From assembly GCA_046352935.1 (NCBI GenBank), contig JAXMGR010000019.1, positions 1 through 64,000 of the forward strand: a stretch of DNA of 64,000 nucleotides. Reading direction: 5' to 3'. Shown here one piece after another: positions 17,629-25,928 of this stretch. The notes below the pieces were generated by a model. The model did not search any database. It was not told where the DNA came from and saw only the letters and a program-made list of their open reading frames with translations. Every line of letters starts with the position of its first letter. The first letter of the stretch is position 1. The position numbers and the translations under genes are program-made. The stretch is from CAYWMY01 sp046352935. Lineage in GTDB: Bacteria; Pseudomonadota; Gammaproteobacteria; Steroidobacterales; Steroidobacteraceae.

Positions 17629-17649
17629 CTTCACTCCCACTCGATCGTC
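17629..17649 (-). repeat. guaA 3' end copy of the putative attachment site
   Basis: The plus strand reads CTTCACTCCCACTC followed by GATCGTC, covering the last codons and stop of guaA. It matches 12446-12466 at 19 of 21 positions in the same orientation. The 3' end of guaA is an established integration hotspot for genomic islands, and insertion there keeps the gene intact, as seen here. Confidence 0.7.
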
Positions 17650-19217
17650 GCCGGCGGCTTTCCGCTGACGTCGTAGACGACCCGCGATACGCCCGGCACC
17701 TCGTTGACGATGCGGCGCGAGCAGACGTCGAGCAGCTCGTACGGCAGCTGCGCCCAGCGCGCGGTCATGAAGTCGATGGTCTCGACGGCGCGCAGCGCGA
17801 TGACGGGCTCGTAGCGGCGGCCGTCGCCCGTGACGCCGACGCTCCTCACCGGCAGGAACACCGCGAAGGCCTGGCTCGTCTTCTCGTACCAGCCGGCGCG
17901 GCGCAGCTCCTCGATGAAGATGTGATCGGCGAGGCGCAGCGTCGCGGCGGCCTTGTCGGTGACCTCGCCCAGGATGCGCACGCCGAGTCCCGGGCCCGGG
18001 AACGGGTGGCGCTGGATCATCTCGGCCGGCAGGCCGAGTTCGAGGCCGATGCGGCGCACCTCGTCCTTGAACAGCTCGCGCAGCGGCTCGACGAGCTCCA
18101 TCTTCATCTTCTCGGGCAGGCCGCCGACGTTGTGGTGCGACTTGATGACGTGCGCCTTGCCGGTCTTGCCGCCCGCGGACTCGATGACATCCGGGTAGAT
18201 CGTGCCCTGCGCGAGCCAGTTGACACCGGCCAGCTTCGTGGCCTCCTCGTCGAACACGTCGATGAACAGGCCGCCGATGATCTTGCGCTTGCGCTCCGGG
18301 TCGGCGACGCCGGCGAGCGCCGCGTAGAAGCGCCCTGCCGCGTCGACGCGGATCACGCGGACACCGAGGTTGCGCGCGAACACGCGCATCACCTGATCGC
18401 CCTCCTCGTGGCGCAGCAGACCATGGTCGACGAACACGCAGGTGAGCTGGTCGCCGATCGCCTTGTGCAGCAGCGCCGCGACCACCGAGGAGTCGACGCC
18501 GCCCGAGAGGCCGAGCAGCACCTTCCCCCGGCCCACCTGCGCGCGCACGCGCGCGATGGCGTCGTCGATGATGTTGCCGGCGTTCCAGTCGCTGCCGCAG
18601 CCGCAGATCTCGTGAACGAAGCGCGAGTAGATGCGCCCGCCCTGCGGCGTGTGCGTGACCTCGGGGTGGAACTGCAGCGCGTAGTACCGGCGCGATTCGT
18701 CGGCCATGCCGGCGACCGGAACGTCGCCGGTGGACGCGATCAGCTTGAAGCCAGCCGGCAGGTCGACGACTCGATCGCCGTGACTCATCCACACGTCGAG
18801 GAGCCCGTGGCCCTCCGCGTCGACGCGATCCTCGATGTCCCGGAGCAGCGCGCTGTGGCCGCGCGCGCGCACGAGCGCATAGCCGAATTCCTTGACCGCG
18901 CCCGGCTCGACCCGCCCGCCCAATTGCGCCGCCATGGTCTGCATGCCGTAGCAGATGCCGAGCACGGGAACGCCGAGCGCCCACACCGCGTCCGGCGCCT
19001 TCGGCGGCACCGCGTCGGTCACCGACTCCGGGCCGCCCGAGAGGATCACGCCACGCGCGCCGAACGCACGCACGTCGGCATCGGTGATGTCCCAGGGCAG
19101 GATCTCGCAGTAGACGCCGAGCTCGCGCACGCGGCGCGCGATGAGCTGCGTGTACTGCGAGCCGAAGTCGAGGATGAGGATGCGGTCGGCGTGGATGTCC
19201 GCGTGCGGCATGGTCAT
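17631..19217 (-). CDS. guaA: GMP synthase (glutamine-hydrolysing)
   Basis: A 528-residue full-length GMP synthase, which converts XMP to GMP using glutamine and ATP in purine synthesis. The class I amidotransferase half has the nucleophile in GICYGMQTM and the His/Glu pair in QFHPEV. The synthase half has the PP-loop LLGLSGGVDSSVVAALL, then the C-terminal dimerisation domain ending in TIEWE. ATG 19217 lies 10 bp downstream of guaB, so the two form the usual guaBA operon. Its 3' end doubles as the edge of the accessory island. Confidence 0.98.
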   Translation of the reverse strand: MTMPHADIHADRILILDFGSQYTQLIARRVRELGVYCEILPWDITDADVRAFGARGVILSGGPESVTDAVPPKAPDAVWALGVPVLGICYGMQTMAAQLGGRVEPGAVKEFGYALVRARGHSALLRDIEDRVDAEGHGLLDVWMSHGDRVVDLPAGFKLIASTGDVPVAGMADESRRYYALQFHPEVTHTPQGGRIYSRFVHEICGCGSDWNAGNIIDDAIARVRAQVGRGKVLLGLSGGVDSSVVAALLHKAIGDQLTCVFVDHGLLRHEEGDQVMRVFARNLGVRVIRVDAAGRFYAALAGVADPERKRKIIGGLFIDVFDEEATKLAGVNWLAQGTIYPDVIESAGGKTGKAHVIKSHHNVGGLPEKMKMELVEPLRELFKDEVRRIGLELGLPAEMIQRHPFPGPGLGVRILGEVTDKAAATLRLADHIFIEELRRAGWYEKTSQAFAVFLPVRSVGVTGDGRRYEPVIALRAVETIDFMTARWAQLPYELLDVCSRRIVNEVPGVSRVVYDVSGKPPATIEWE

Positions 19218-19227
19218 CGCGGAGTCC

Positions 19228-20697
19228 TCAGCTGACGCGGTAGTTCGGCGCTTCCTTGGTGATCGCCACGTCGTGCACGTGACTCTCGCGGATGCCGGCG
19301 CCGGTCATGCGCACGAACTGCGGTCGCGTGCGCATCGCGGCGATGTCGTTGCAGCCGGTGTAGCCCATCGCCGCGCGGAGCCCGCCGGCGAGCTGATGGA
19401 TGATCGCGACCAGGCTGCCCTTGTAGGGCACGCGGCCCTCGACGCCCTCCGGCACGAGCTTCTCCAGTTCGTCCACGGTGTCCTGGAAATAGCGGTCGCT
19501 GGAGCCATGCCGCTGCGACATCGCGCCCAGCGAGCCCATGCCGCGGTAGGACTTGTACGACGCGCCCTGGTACAGCTCGACCTCGCCCGGCGACTCCTCG
19601 GTGCCGGCGAACAGGCCGCCGATCATGACTGCATGTGCACCCGCCACAATCGCCTTGGCCACGTCGCCGGAGTAACGGATGCCGCCATCGGCGATCAGCG
19701 GCACACCCGCCTTCGCCAGCGCCTCGGCGACATTGGCCACCGCCGAGATCTGGGGCACGCCCACACCCGCGACCACGCGCGTCGTGCAGATCGAGCCGGG
19801 GCCGATGCCGACCTTGACGCCGTCGGCGCCCGCGGCGGCGAGTGCCAGCGCTGCTTCGGCCGTCGCGATGTTGCCGCCGATCACGTCGATGTCGCCACAG
19901 GTCGACTTGATGCGCTCGACCATCGCGAGCACGCCGCGTGAATGCCCGTGCGCGGTGTCGACGACGACGAGGTCAACGCCCGCTTCGCGCAGCGCCGCGA
20001 CACGCTCGAGCGTGTCCGGCGAAGTGCCGACGGCCGCGCCGACGCGCAGCCGGCCGTGCTCGTCCTTGCAGGCGCGCGGGAATTCCTTGGCCTTCTGGAA
20101 GTCCTTCACCGTGATCAGGCCCTTCAGCCGGCCGCGTTCGTCGACCACCAGCACCTTCTCGATGCGGTTCCGGTGCAGCACCAGCAGCACGTCCTCGCGC
20201 GGCGTGTGCTCGCGCACCGTGACCAGACGCTCCTTCGGCGTCATCACGCTGCTCACCTTCGCGTCGAGCTTGTCCTCGAAGCGGATGTCGCGATGGGTGA
20301 CGATGCCGACGACCTCGTCGTGGTCGCTCACGACCGGCAGCCCCGAGATGCCCTTGGCGCGCGTGATCTCGATGACGTCGCGCACGGTCGCATCGGGGCG
20401 CACCGTGATCGGGTCCTTGACCATGCCGCTCTCGTACTTCTTGACGCGCGCCACCTCGCGGGCCTGTGCCTCGGCGGTCATGTTCTTGTGGACGATGCCG
20501 ATGCCCCCCTCCTGCGCCATGGTGATGGCGAGCCGGGACTCGGTGACCGTGTCCATGGCGGCGGAGACGAGCGGCAGGTTCAGGCGGATACGCTTCGACA
20601 GGGCGGTCGACAGGTCCACTTCGCGCGGCAGCACCTCGGAGTAGGCCGGGACGAGCAGGACGTCGTCGAAGGTGAGTGCTTCCTGGACGATGTGCAT
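19228..20697 (-). CDS. guaB: Inosine-5'-monophosphate dehydrogenase
   Basis: A 489-residue IMP dehydrogenase, the NAD-dependent first committed step to GMP. The TIM barrel is split by two CBS domains (about residues 95-205, including ITVRPDATVRDVI and VVSDHDEVVGIVTHRD). The catalytic cysteine is in GPGSICTTRVVAG, and the phosphate-binding IADGGIRYSGD follows. The ATG start lies 83 bp from the divergent xseA start, and guaA follows 10 bp downstream. Confidence 0.98.
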   Translation of the reverse strand: MHIVQEALTFDDVLLVPAYSEVLPREVDLSTALSKRIRLNLPLVSAAMDTVTESRLAITMAQEGGIGIVHKNMTAEAQAREVARVKKYESGMVKDPITVRPDATVRDVIEITRAKGISGLPVVSDHDEVVGIVTHRDIRFEDKLDAKVSSVMTPKERLVTVREHTPREDVLLVLHRNRIEKVLVVDERGRLKGLITVKDFQKAKEFPRACKDEHGRLRVGAAVGTSPDTLERVAALREAGVDLVVVDTAHGHSRGVLAMVERIKSTCGDIDVIGGNIATAEAALALAAAGADGVKVGIGPGSICTTRVVAGVGVPQISAVANVAEALAKAGVPLIADGGIRYSGDVAKAIVAGAHAVMIGGLFAGTEESPGEVELYQGASYKSYRGMGSLGAMSQRHGSSDRYFQDTVDELEKLVPEGVEGRVPYKGSLVAIIHQLAGGLRAAMGYTGCNDIAAMRTRPQFVRMTGAGIRESHVHDVAITKEAPNYRVS

Positions 20698-20780
20698 GGG
20701 GGAGCCCCTGTCCGAATGAAGCGGCGCATTCTACTTTGCCGGGCCCGCCGGGGTAAACGCCGGCCGGGACATGGCCTAAC

Positions 20781-22163
20781 ATGGGCCCCATGCCAGCCTC
20801 CACCCAGGACACTCCCGGCCAGTACCGCACCCCCGGACGGGACGTCTTCACGGTCACCCGGCTGAACCGGGAAGCCCGGATGCTGCTGGAATCCGGCCTG
20901 CCGGCGCTCTGGATCGAGGGCGAGCTGTCCAACTTCTCGCGCCCGGGCTCGGGACACTGGTACTTCACGCTCAAGGACGGCGCCGCCCAGGTGCGCTGCG
21001 CCATGTTCCGCCAGCGGAATCTCATGGTGCGCGTCGTGCCGCGGGACGGCCTGCACGTGCTGCTCCGCGCCCGCGTGAGCCTCTACGAGGCGCGCGGCGA
21101 GTTCCAGCTCATCGCCGACCACCTCGAAGAGGCCGGGGAAGGCGCGCTGCGCCGCCGTCTGGAGGAGCTGAAGGCGCGCCTCGCCGCCGAGGGCCTGTTC
21201 GACGCCGCGCGCAAGCGGCCGCTGCCCGCCCTGCCCAAACGCATCGGCGTGGTCACCTCGCCCACCGGCGCCGCGATCCGCGACATCCTGAAGGTGCTCG
21301 GCCGGCGCTTCCCGGCGATTCCCGTGCTGATCTACCCCGTACCCGTCCAGGGCACCGGCGCCGGCGACAGGATCGCCGGGGCGATCCGGCTCGCCGGCGA
21401 GCGTGGGGAGGTCGACGTCCTGATCGTTGCACGTGGCGGCGGCTCGCTGGAGGACCTCTGGTCGTTCAACGAGGAAGTCGTCGTGCGCGCGATCGCCGCG
21501 GCGACGATGCCGGTCGTCTCAGGGGTGGGCCACGAGATCGACGTGACGCTCGCCGATCTCGCGGCCGACCTGCGTGCGCCGACCCCCTCGGCCGCGGCGG
21601 AGCTCGTCGTGCCCGACCGCGAGGACTGGCTCCGGCGCCTCGCGCGCGACGAGGCGCGCCTGCGTACGGCGATCATGGCGCGGCTCTCGCAGCGTCGCGC
21701 CCGACTCGAATGGCTCGAAGGCCGGCTCGTGCAGCTGCACCCCGCCGCCCGCCTGCGCCAGCACGTGCAGCGGCTCGACGAACTCGCCGCACGATTGCAG
21801 CAGGCGGAGCGCGGCCGGCTCGACCGGGCACGCCACCGGCTCGCGGCACTCACGGCGCGGTTCGTGGCGGCTTCCCCGGCGCGGCGACTGACGCTGCTGG
21901 GTGCGCGGCAGACCACGCTCGAAGCCCGCCTCGCGGCCGCGATGGCGCGCCGCCTCGAGCAGGCGCGCAGCCGCTTCGCGCTCGCCACACGATCGCTGCA
22001 GTCCCTGAGTCCGCTCGCGACGCTGGAGCGCGGCTACGCGATCGTCTTCGACGCACGGGGCTCCGTCGTGACGGACGCCGCGGCCGTGCAGCCCGGGGAA
22101 ATGATCGAGGCGCGCCTCGCCCGCGGGCGGATCACGGCCAAGGTCGAAGGTCATGGGGATTAG
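20781..22163 (+). CDS. xseA: Exodeoxyribonuclease VII large subunit
   Basis: A 460-residue XseA, the large subunit of the single-strand-specific exonuclease VII. The N-terminal OB-fold is visible (LNREARMLLESGLPALWIEG and SGHWYFTLKDGAAQVRCAMF in overlapping pieces), followed by the nuclease core (PKRIGVVTSPTGAAIRDIL, ARGGGSLEDLWSFN, SGVGHEIDVTLAD) and a long Arg/Ala-rich coiled-coil region. The start could be ATG 20781 or ATG 20790. It is divergent from guaBA, and two SDR genes follow closely enough to be co-transcribed. Confidence 0.95.
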   Translation: MGPMPASTQDTPGQYRTPGRDVFTVTRLNREARMLLESGLPALWIEGELSNFSRPGSGHWYFTLKDGAAQVRCAMFRQRNLMVRVVPRDGLHVLLRARVSLYEARGEFQLIADHLEEAGEGALRRRLEELKARLAAEGLFDAARKRPLPALPKRIGVVTSPTGAAIRDILKVLGRRFPAIPVLIYPVPVQGTGAGDRIAGAIRLAGERGEVDVLIVARGGGSLEDLWSFNEEVVVRAIAAATMPVVSGVGHEIDVTLADLAADLRAPTPSAAAELVVPDREDWLRRLARDEARLRTAIMARLSQRRARLEWLEGRLVQLHPAARLRQHVQRLDELAARLQQAERGRLDRARHRLAALTARFVAASPARRLTLLGARQTTLEARLAAAMARRLEQARSRFALATRSLQSLSPLATLERGYAIVFDARGSVVTDAAAVQPGEMIEARLARGRITAKVEGHGD

Positions 22164-22187
22164 GCAGCCGACGGAGGCGTGACAGCA

Positions 22188-22940
22188 ATGGACCGCACCG
22201 CCGCCGACTCCCTGCGCGACAAGGTCGCCATCGTCACCGGCGGCGCCTCCGGCATCGGCGCGGCCTGCGTGGACGCGCTCGCCGCGGCCGGTGCCCGCGT
22301 CGTGATCGTCGACATCAACGGCGACGGAGCCGCGGCCGTGGCCGCGCGGCATCGCCATGTGATCGTGCACGTGGCGGACGTGACCGACGCCACCGCATTC
22401 GCGGCGGCCGTGCAGCGGACGCTCGCCAGCTTCGGCCGGCTCGACTGCGCCGTGAACAGCGCCGGCGGCGGCGGCGCGGTGGCACCGACCGCCGAGTTCC
22501 CGATCGACGTCTGGAAGCAGTCGCTCGAGACCTACCTGTCGAGCGTCTTCTACTGCATGCGCGCCGAGATCCCGGCGATGCTGCGCTCGGGCGGCGGTTC
22601 GATCGTGAACATCGCGTCCGTCCGGGCGCTCGTCGGGCGCCTGAATGCACCCGCCTACGTCGCCTCGAAACACGGCGTGCTGGGTCTCACGCGCGCAGCC
22701 GCGCTCGATTACGCGAAGCAGAACATCCGCGTGAACGTGGTGGCACCCGGCTACATCCGCACGCCGATCCTCGACCTGCTGCCCCCGGATGATCTGGTGC
22801 AGATGGCCGCGGCACATCCCATGGGACGCATGGGGCAGCCCGACGAGGTCGCCGGCATGGTGGAATTCCTGCTCTCCGACCGGGCGTCGTTCTGCACGGG
22901 CGCCTGCTTCGCGGTCGACGGCGGCTTCACGGCGTGGTGA
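22188..22940 (+). CDS. SDR family NAD(P)-dependent oxidoreductase
   Basis: A 250-residue classical short-chain dehydrogenase. The cofactor motif is TGGASGIGAA, the NNAG-type motif reads NSAGGGG, the catalytic serine is in VNIASVRA, and the catalytic pair is intact in YVASK. ATG 22188 is preferred over GTG 22179 because GGAGG at 22173-22177 then lies about 10 bp upstream. It begins 24 bp after xseA and is followed after 7 bp by a second, atypical SDR. Substrate unknown. Confidence 0.9.
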   Translation: MDRTAADSLRDKVAIVTGGASGIGAACVDALAAAGARVVIVDINGDGAAAVAARHRHVIVHVADVTDATAFAAAVQRTLASFGRLDCAVNSAGGGGAVAPTAEFPIDVWKQSLETYLSSVFYCMRAEIPAMLRSGGGSIVNIASVRALVGRLNAPAYVASKHGVLGLTRAAALDYAKQNIRVNVVAPGYIRTPILDLLPPDDLVQMAAAHPMGRMGQPDEVAGMVEFLLSDRASFCTGACFAVDGGFTAW

Positions 22941-22947
22941 GGGCTGA

Positions 22948-23697
22948 ATGGGAACGGTAGCGGTGTTCGGCGGCAGCGGCCGCCTCGGGCGCCTGATCGT
23001 GCGGCGCATCGCGCAGGATGCGCCGGTGCGGTTCACTTTCCTGTCCCAGGCGGACGCAGCCGCGGCCTTCGCCGCGGAGCTCAGGGCACAGGGTCGCGAT
23101 GTCGAGGCCGTCAAGGTCGATGTCCGCGACGCGGCCGAAGTCGAGGCATTCCTGCGCGCGACGGCGGCGGTCGACGGCCGGCTCGCCGGCATCGTCTCGG
23201 CGAACGGCAACCGCTTCCCGGTCCGTCCGCTCCAGGACGTCGATGAACGCGATTTCCGCCGCATCGTCGAAGTCGATGTGTTCGGCAACTTCCACGTGCT
23301 GCAGGCGGGCACCCGGCTGCTCGCAGCACAGGGCGGTGGCGCCATCGTCGTCCTGCTGACGGCCGCGATCCTGCGCACGGCGACCTGCGACGGCATGTCG
23401 TCGATCCCCAAGGCGGCCGTCGCGTCCATGATCCGTCAGCTCGCCCGCGACGCGGGCCCGCTCGACGTGCGCTGCAACGGCGTCGCGCCCGGCGCCATGC
23501 GGACCAGCAAGGTCATGGATATCGAGGCGCTGGACGCGTATGAGCGTCACCTCGTCGAGGAGTTCGTGGCAGACACGCCGCTCGGACGTCTCAACGACCC
23601 GGAGACGGTTGCCGAACTCATCGCCTTCCTGCTCTCGGACCGCGCCGCCTCCGTCAACGGCCAGATCATCGGCGCCGACGGTGGCTACAGCGCGTGA
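22948..23697 (+). CDS. Divergent SDR-fold protein lacking the catalytic tyrosine
   Basis: A 249-residue SDR-fold protein. The cofactor loop is GGSGRLGR rather than TGxxxGIG, and the usual YxxxK is replaced by SSIPK, so the catalytic Tyr position holds Ser while Lys is kept. Other SDR features remain (VRCNGVAPGAM, FLLSDRAASVNGQIIGADGGYS). It starts 7 bp after the classical SDR gene, so it may be a non-catalytic partner, act through another residue, or have lost activity. Its end overlaps the opposite-strand ORF6N remnant by 13 bp. Confidence 0.82.
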   Translation: MGTVAVFGGSGRLGRLIVRRIAQDAPVRFTFLSQADAAAAFAAELRAQGRDVEAVKVDVRDAAEVEAFLRATAAVDGRLAGIVSANGNRFPVRPLQDVDERDFRRIVEVDVFGNFHVLQAGTRLLAAQGGGAIVVLLTAAILRTATCDGMSSIPKAAVASMIRQLARDAGPLDVRCNGVAPGAMRTSKVMDIEALDAYERHLVEEFVADTPLGRLNDPETVAELIAFLLSDRAASVNGQIIGADGGYSA

Positions 23698-24067
23698 GTT
23701 GAGACCCACAGCCGGACGAAGGCCCGCACCACATAGACGGACACCTCGATGGCCCTCGGGCTCTGCAACACAGTCGCCGCCATGATGGCGCCGTGTTCCG
23801 TGAATGCCTGTGGCGGGAACCGCCGCCCGCCCCAGCCGGAACTCGAGGTCGCAATTTGCGACTCGAGTTGCCGAGCTCCAACTCGGTGACCCGGAAAGCA
23901 AAGTCAGCAGGGAAATGGCCCGGGTTGCGCTTCACCGCTTCATTGAGGCGCCCTGTCGACACTCCGTACAGTTCCGCAAGGTTCGAGTCGAGCAGCACCC
24001 GCTGGCCGCGGACCAGGCGAATCCGGCGCGCGATATCCTCGGTGCCGCTGGCACCGGGCATGGACAT
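23685..24067 (-). pseudogene. Frameshifted ORF6N-domain (phage antirepressor-like) gene
   Basis: From ATG 24067 the minus strand encodes the ORF6N start (RRIRLVRGQRVLLDSNLAEL, YGVSTGRLNEAVKRNPGHFP). The matching continuation, SQIATSSSGWGGRRFPPQAF and FTEHGAIMAATVLQSPRAIE up to VRAFVRLW, is in the +1 frame and ends at a TAG at 23685. The frameshift lies near 23865-23880. ORF6N proteins are DNA-binding modules common in prophages and defence-linked loci. The product as written would lose its C-terminal half. Confidence 0.75.
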
Positions 24068-24168
24068 GCCGCCCATTCTCGTTGCCGGCCGCCACCAGGT
24101 GTCAGCACCTCTCTGACACGTTCGACTGGTTATCGGCCACCCGCGTGCACGTTCAGGCCGGCGGCAAT

Positions 24169-24195
24169 CTTGATATCGCAATTTGCGATATCAAG
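24169..24195. promoter_or_regulatory. Perfect 27-bp palindrome, probable operator
   Basis: Two perfect 13-bp arms, CTTGATATCGCAA and TTGCGATATCAAG, flank a single T. The palindrome ends directly against the ATG of the BrnA-like gene and lies about 100 bp upstream of the divergent ORF6N gene, the right place for an autoregulatory site. Its 13-bp core TCGCAATTTGCGA recurs at 23849-23861 inside the ORF6N gene. Confidence 0.6.
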
Positions 24196-24357
24196 ATGAC
24201 TCGCGGGCGCCCGAAGTCCGACAGCGAGAAAGTCCTCGTGTCGACCCGTTACAGCCCGGAGGTCGTCACTTTCTTCAAGGCATCGGGCCAGGGCTGGCAA
24301 AACCGCATGGACGCCGTGCTGCGGCAGTACGTCGCGCGCCGGTCGAGCCGCGTGTAA
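24196..24357 (+). CDS. BrnA-like antitoxin, orphan
   Basis: A 53-residue protein with the BrnA-type ribbon-helix-helix end: VSTRYSPEVVTFFKASGQGW followed by QNRMDAVLRQYV. BrnA antitoxins neutralise the BrnT RNase and repress their own promoter. No BrnT-like gene is adjacent, so it is an orphan. ATG 24196 abuts the 27-bp palindrome and has no room for a normal Shine-Dalgarno, so initiation may be weak, leaderless or from an earlier in-frame start. The basic N-terminus is short (MTRGRPKSDSEK). Confidence 0.65.
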   Translation: MTRGRPKSDSEKVLVSTRYSPEVVTFFKASGQGWQNRMDAVLRQYVARRSSRV

Positions 24358-24378
24358 CGGCAGAGTCAGCCTTGATCG

Positions 24379-25005
24379 CTATCGGACCGGGAACGTATCG
24401 ATGACCAGATCGGCATGCTCCCGCATGCTTTCCTTGATTCCATGCCCCAGCGTGATGAGAAAGAGCTGCGCGCCTTCGCGGCGTGCGAATTTCATGGCCG
24501 GCACGAAATCGCTGTCGGCGGTCACCAGAACGATCACGTTGACCTGACGCTTGAGCGTCAAGCTGGCGATATCCAGCCCGATGCGCATGTCGACGCCCTT
24601 CTGGCGAATGCTCGGCTGGATGTCACCGGCCGTGATTTCAACGGCGGGGCCCTGTCTGCTGAGAATCCTCGGCTTGAGGTGCCAACCTTCATGAAGAAGC
24701 TCGCCAAAGCGCAACGCAAACAAGGGCTCGCGGTGCAGAGCTGCCTGCATTCTCTTGTTTCTCGCGGCAACCTGGCTCGCGCTGAAATCGATGGTGCCGC
24801 CCCCGAGGGGAACCTCGGCAATGCCTTCGAGCGGTTTCGCGTCGTAAAGGTAGATCCTGTGAAAGCGCATGCCCTCAACGCACGCCAGGGAACAGATGCT
24901 GGCCGCAAACTGCGCGATTCCCGCGGCGTCGACCGGCTGTCTCGCCGTGCCCAGCTTGCGGCGGATGAACCCGCCGTCCAGCAGGACCGCGTACGGGATT
25001 CTCAT
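24379..25005 (-). CDS. NYN domain-containing protein (LabA/DUF88-like putative RNase)
   Basis: A 208-residue NYN (PIN-like) domain protein. Conserved acidic residues of the active site appear in AVLLDGGFIRR, in the central KGVDMRIGLDIASL and in VLVTADSDFVPAMKFARREG. The family comprises metal-dependent RNases, often found in accessory or defence neighbourhoods. Its ATG is at 25005, and it ends 21 bp from the BrnA-like gene on the opposite strand. The target is unknown. Confidence 0.85.
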   Translation of the reverse strand: MRIPYAVLLDGGFIRRKLGTARQPVDAAGIAQFAASICSLACVEGMRFHRIYLYDAKPLEGIAEVPLGGGTIDFSASQVAARNKRMQAALHREPLFALRFGELLHEGWHLKPRILSRQGPAVEITAGDIQPSIRQKGVDMRIGLDIASLTLKRQVNVIVLVTADSDFVPAMKFARREGAQLFLITLGHGIKESMREHADLVIDTFPVR

Positions 25006-25320
25006 GGTCCGGGCGCAAGAAAGGCCGCAAAGCAGGTGGGGGACGCACCCCTCCTATATGGCACCCGCCAAGCAGCCGTTTCTGGAACCAAGCCTGCACT
25101 CCCTCAGTCCCGCCTGCAACCCATCCGCTGCCCTCACCCACCGCCCTCACGTCTCGGAACCACTCGGCGGAACGGCGCTACCGTGTGAAATGCGAAAACC
25201 CTCGCTCGCATGGCGCGCGTTCGCTTCGCAATGCAACGATAGTCGTGCGCAGTTCGGCCGCGGCACCGGATTTTTTCCGTGTTGAGCGAGAAAGGGACGT
25301 CCGATGTCGGCGAGTCAGAT
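25006..25320. other. Interval without a recognisable gene
   Basis: No start, family motif or clear coding signal is seen on either strand. Short reverse frames read into the deleted HsdR remnant and have no recognisable content. It probably contains degraded sequence between the NYN gene and the restriction remnant. Confidence 0.3.
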
Positions 25321-25928
25321 TCAGGGAGTACCAGACGCCGGCATCACCATGGTGATGCCAATTGAGCCTGACCGCCAACGCATTACTCCGGTGCTCCACG
25401 ACTCGTTGACGACGTAGTCGGCGTAGCGGACCTCCGGGGATCGCTTGCGGTCCGCGAAAGCGTCGTCGAAGAGCCGCGCCAGCGTCTCGGCGTGGCGTTT
25501 GGTCACCGCGAACACGATGGTCTTGCCGAGGAGCGGCTTGCGCTGGATGCCTTGCGGACGATGCGGGTCGCGTAGCGGCGCTCGAGGTCAGCCTGCGAGA
25601 AAAAAGTCTTGACGGGGCGCGGGTGCGCCTCGAGCTGCCAGTCCCAGAAACGGACCTCGCGACCGTTCGCGAGGAAGATGAACGGGACGTTGAGCTGTTC
25701 GGCGTAGGCGCGGGCCTGTGCGGCTGCATCGGCGGGATTCGTCGCGGAGCGCTTCGCCTCGATGACCGCGAGCCCGCGGCCGTTGCGGTCGCAGAGCACG
25801 TAGTCCGCCTTGGTCTTGTCCGGGAGCACGTATTCGTAGCGGACCGCGTTCGGGTCCTCGACCTTCCATCCCTGGTCCCGGACCTGCGCGTCGATGACGA
25901 CACGCGAGAACGCTTCATTGGTGGACAA
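25321..25928 (-). pseudogene. Type I restriction R subunit (HsdR) remnant with internal deletion
   Basis: The frame opens at TTG 25928 with STNEAFSRV, then the N-terminal nuclease domain: VRYEYVLPDKTKADYVLCDR and LAVIEAKRSATNP, carrying the D...ExK nuclease residues, to about DLERRYATRI. Near 25550 it jumps frame directly to a late helicase segment (GIQRKPLLGKTIVFAVTKRH, AETLARLFDDAF, EVRYADYVV). Helicase motifs I and II are missing, and similarity stops near 25408. Only about 200 of the many hundred expected residues survive, so it is inactive. No hsdM or hsdS is nearby. Confidence 0.75.
25340..25359. repeat. Perfect 20-bp palindrome at the HsdR remnant 3' edge
   Basis: GGCATCACCATGGTGATGCC reads identically on both strands. 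It lies just beyond the last residues recognisable as HsdR, at what looks like a breakpoint. No function can be assigned; it could be a recombination scar or a protein-binding site. Confidence 0.45.

Noticed and set aside
17608..19235. Large open frames on both strands over guaA
   Set aside because: guaA has all catalytic motifs across its full length, so the alternative frames are shadows.
21519..23429. Minus-strand open frame (636 codons) across xseA and both SDR genes
   Set aside because: It crosses three convincing plus-strand genes and shows no domain.
23849..23861. Core palindrome inside the ORF6N gene as a separate operator
   Set aside because: The bases encode the family-conserved Ser-Gln-Ile-Ala segment, so the match may be coding coincidence; kept only as part of the palindrome finding.
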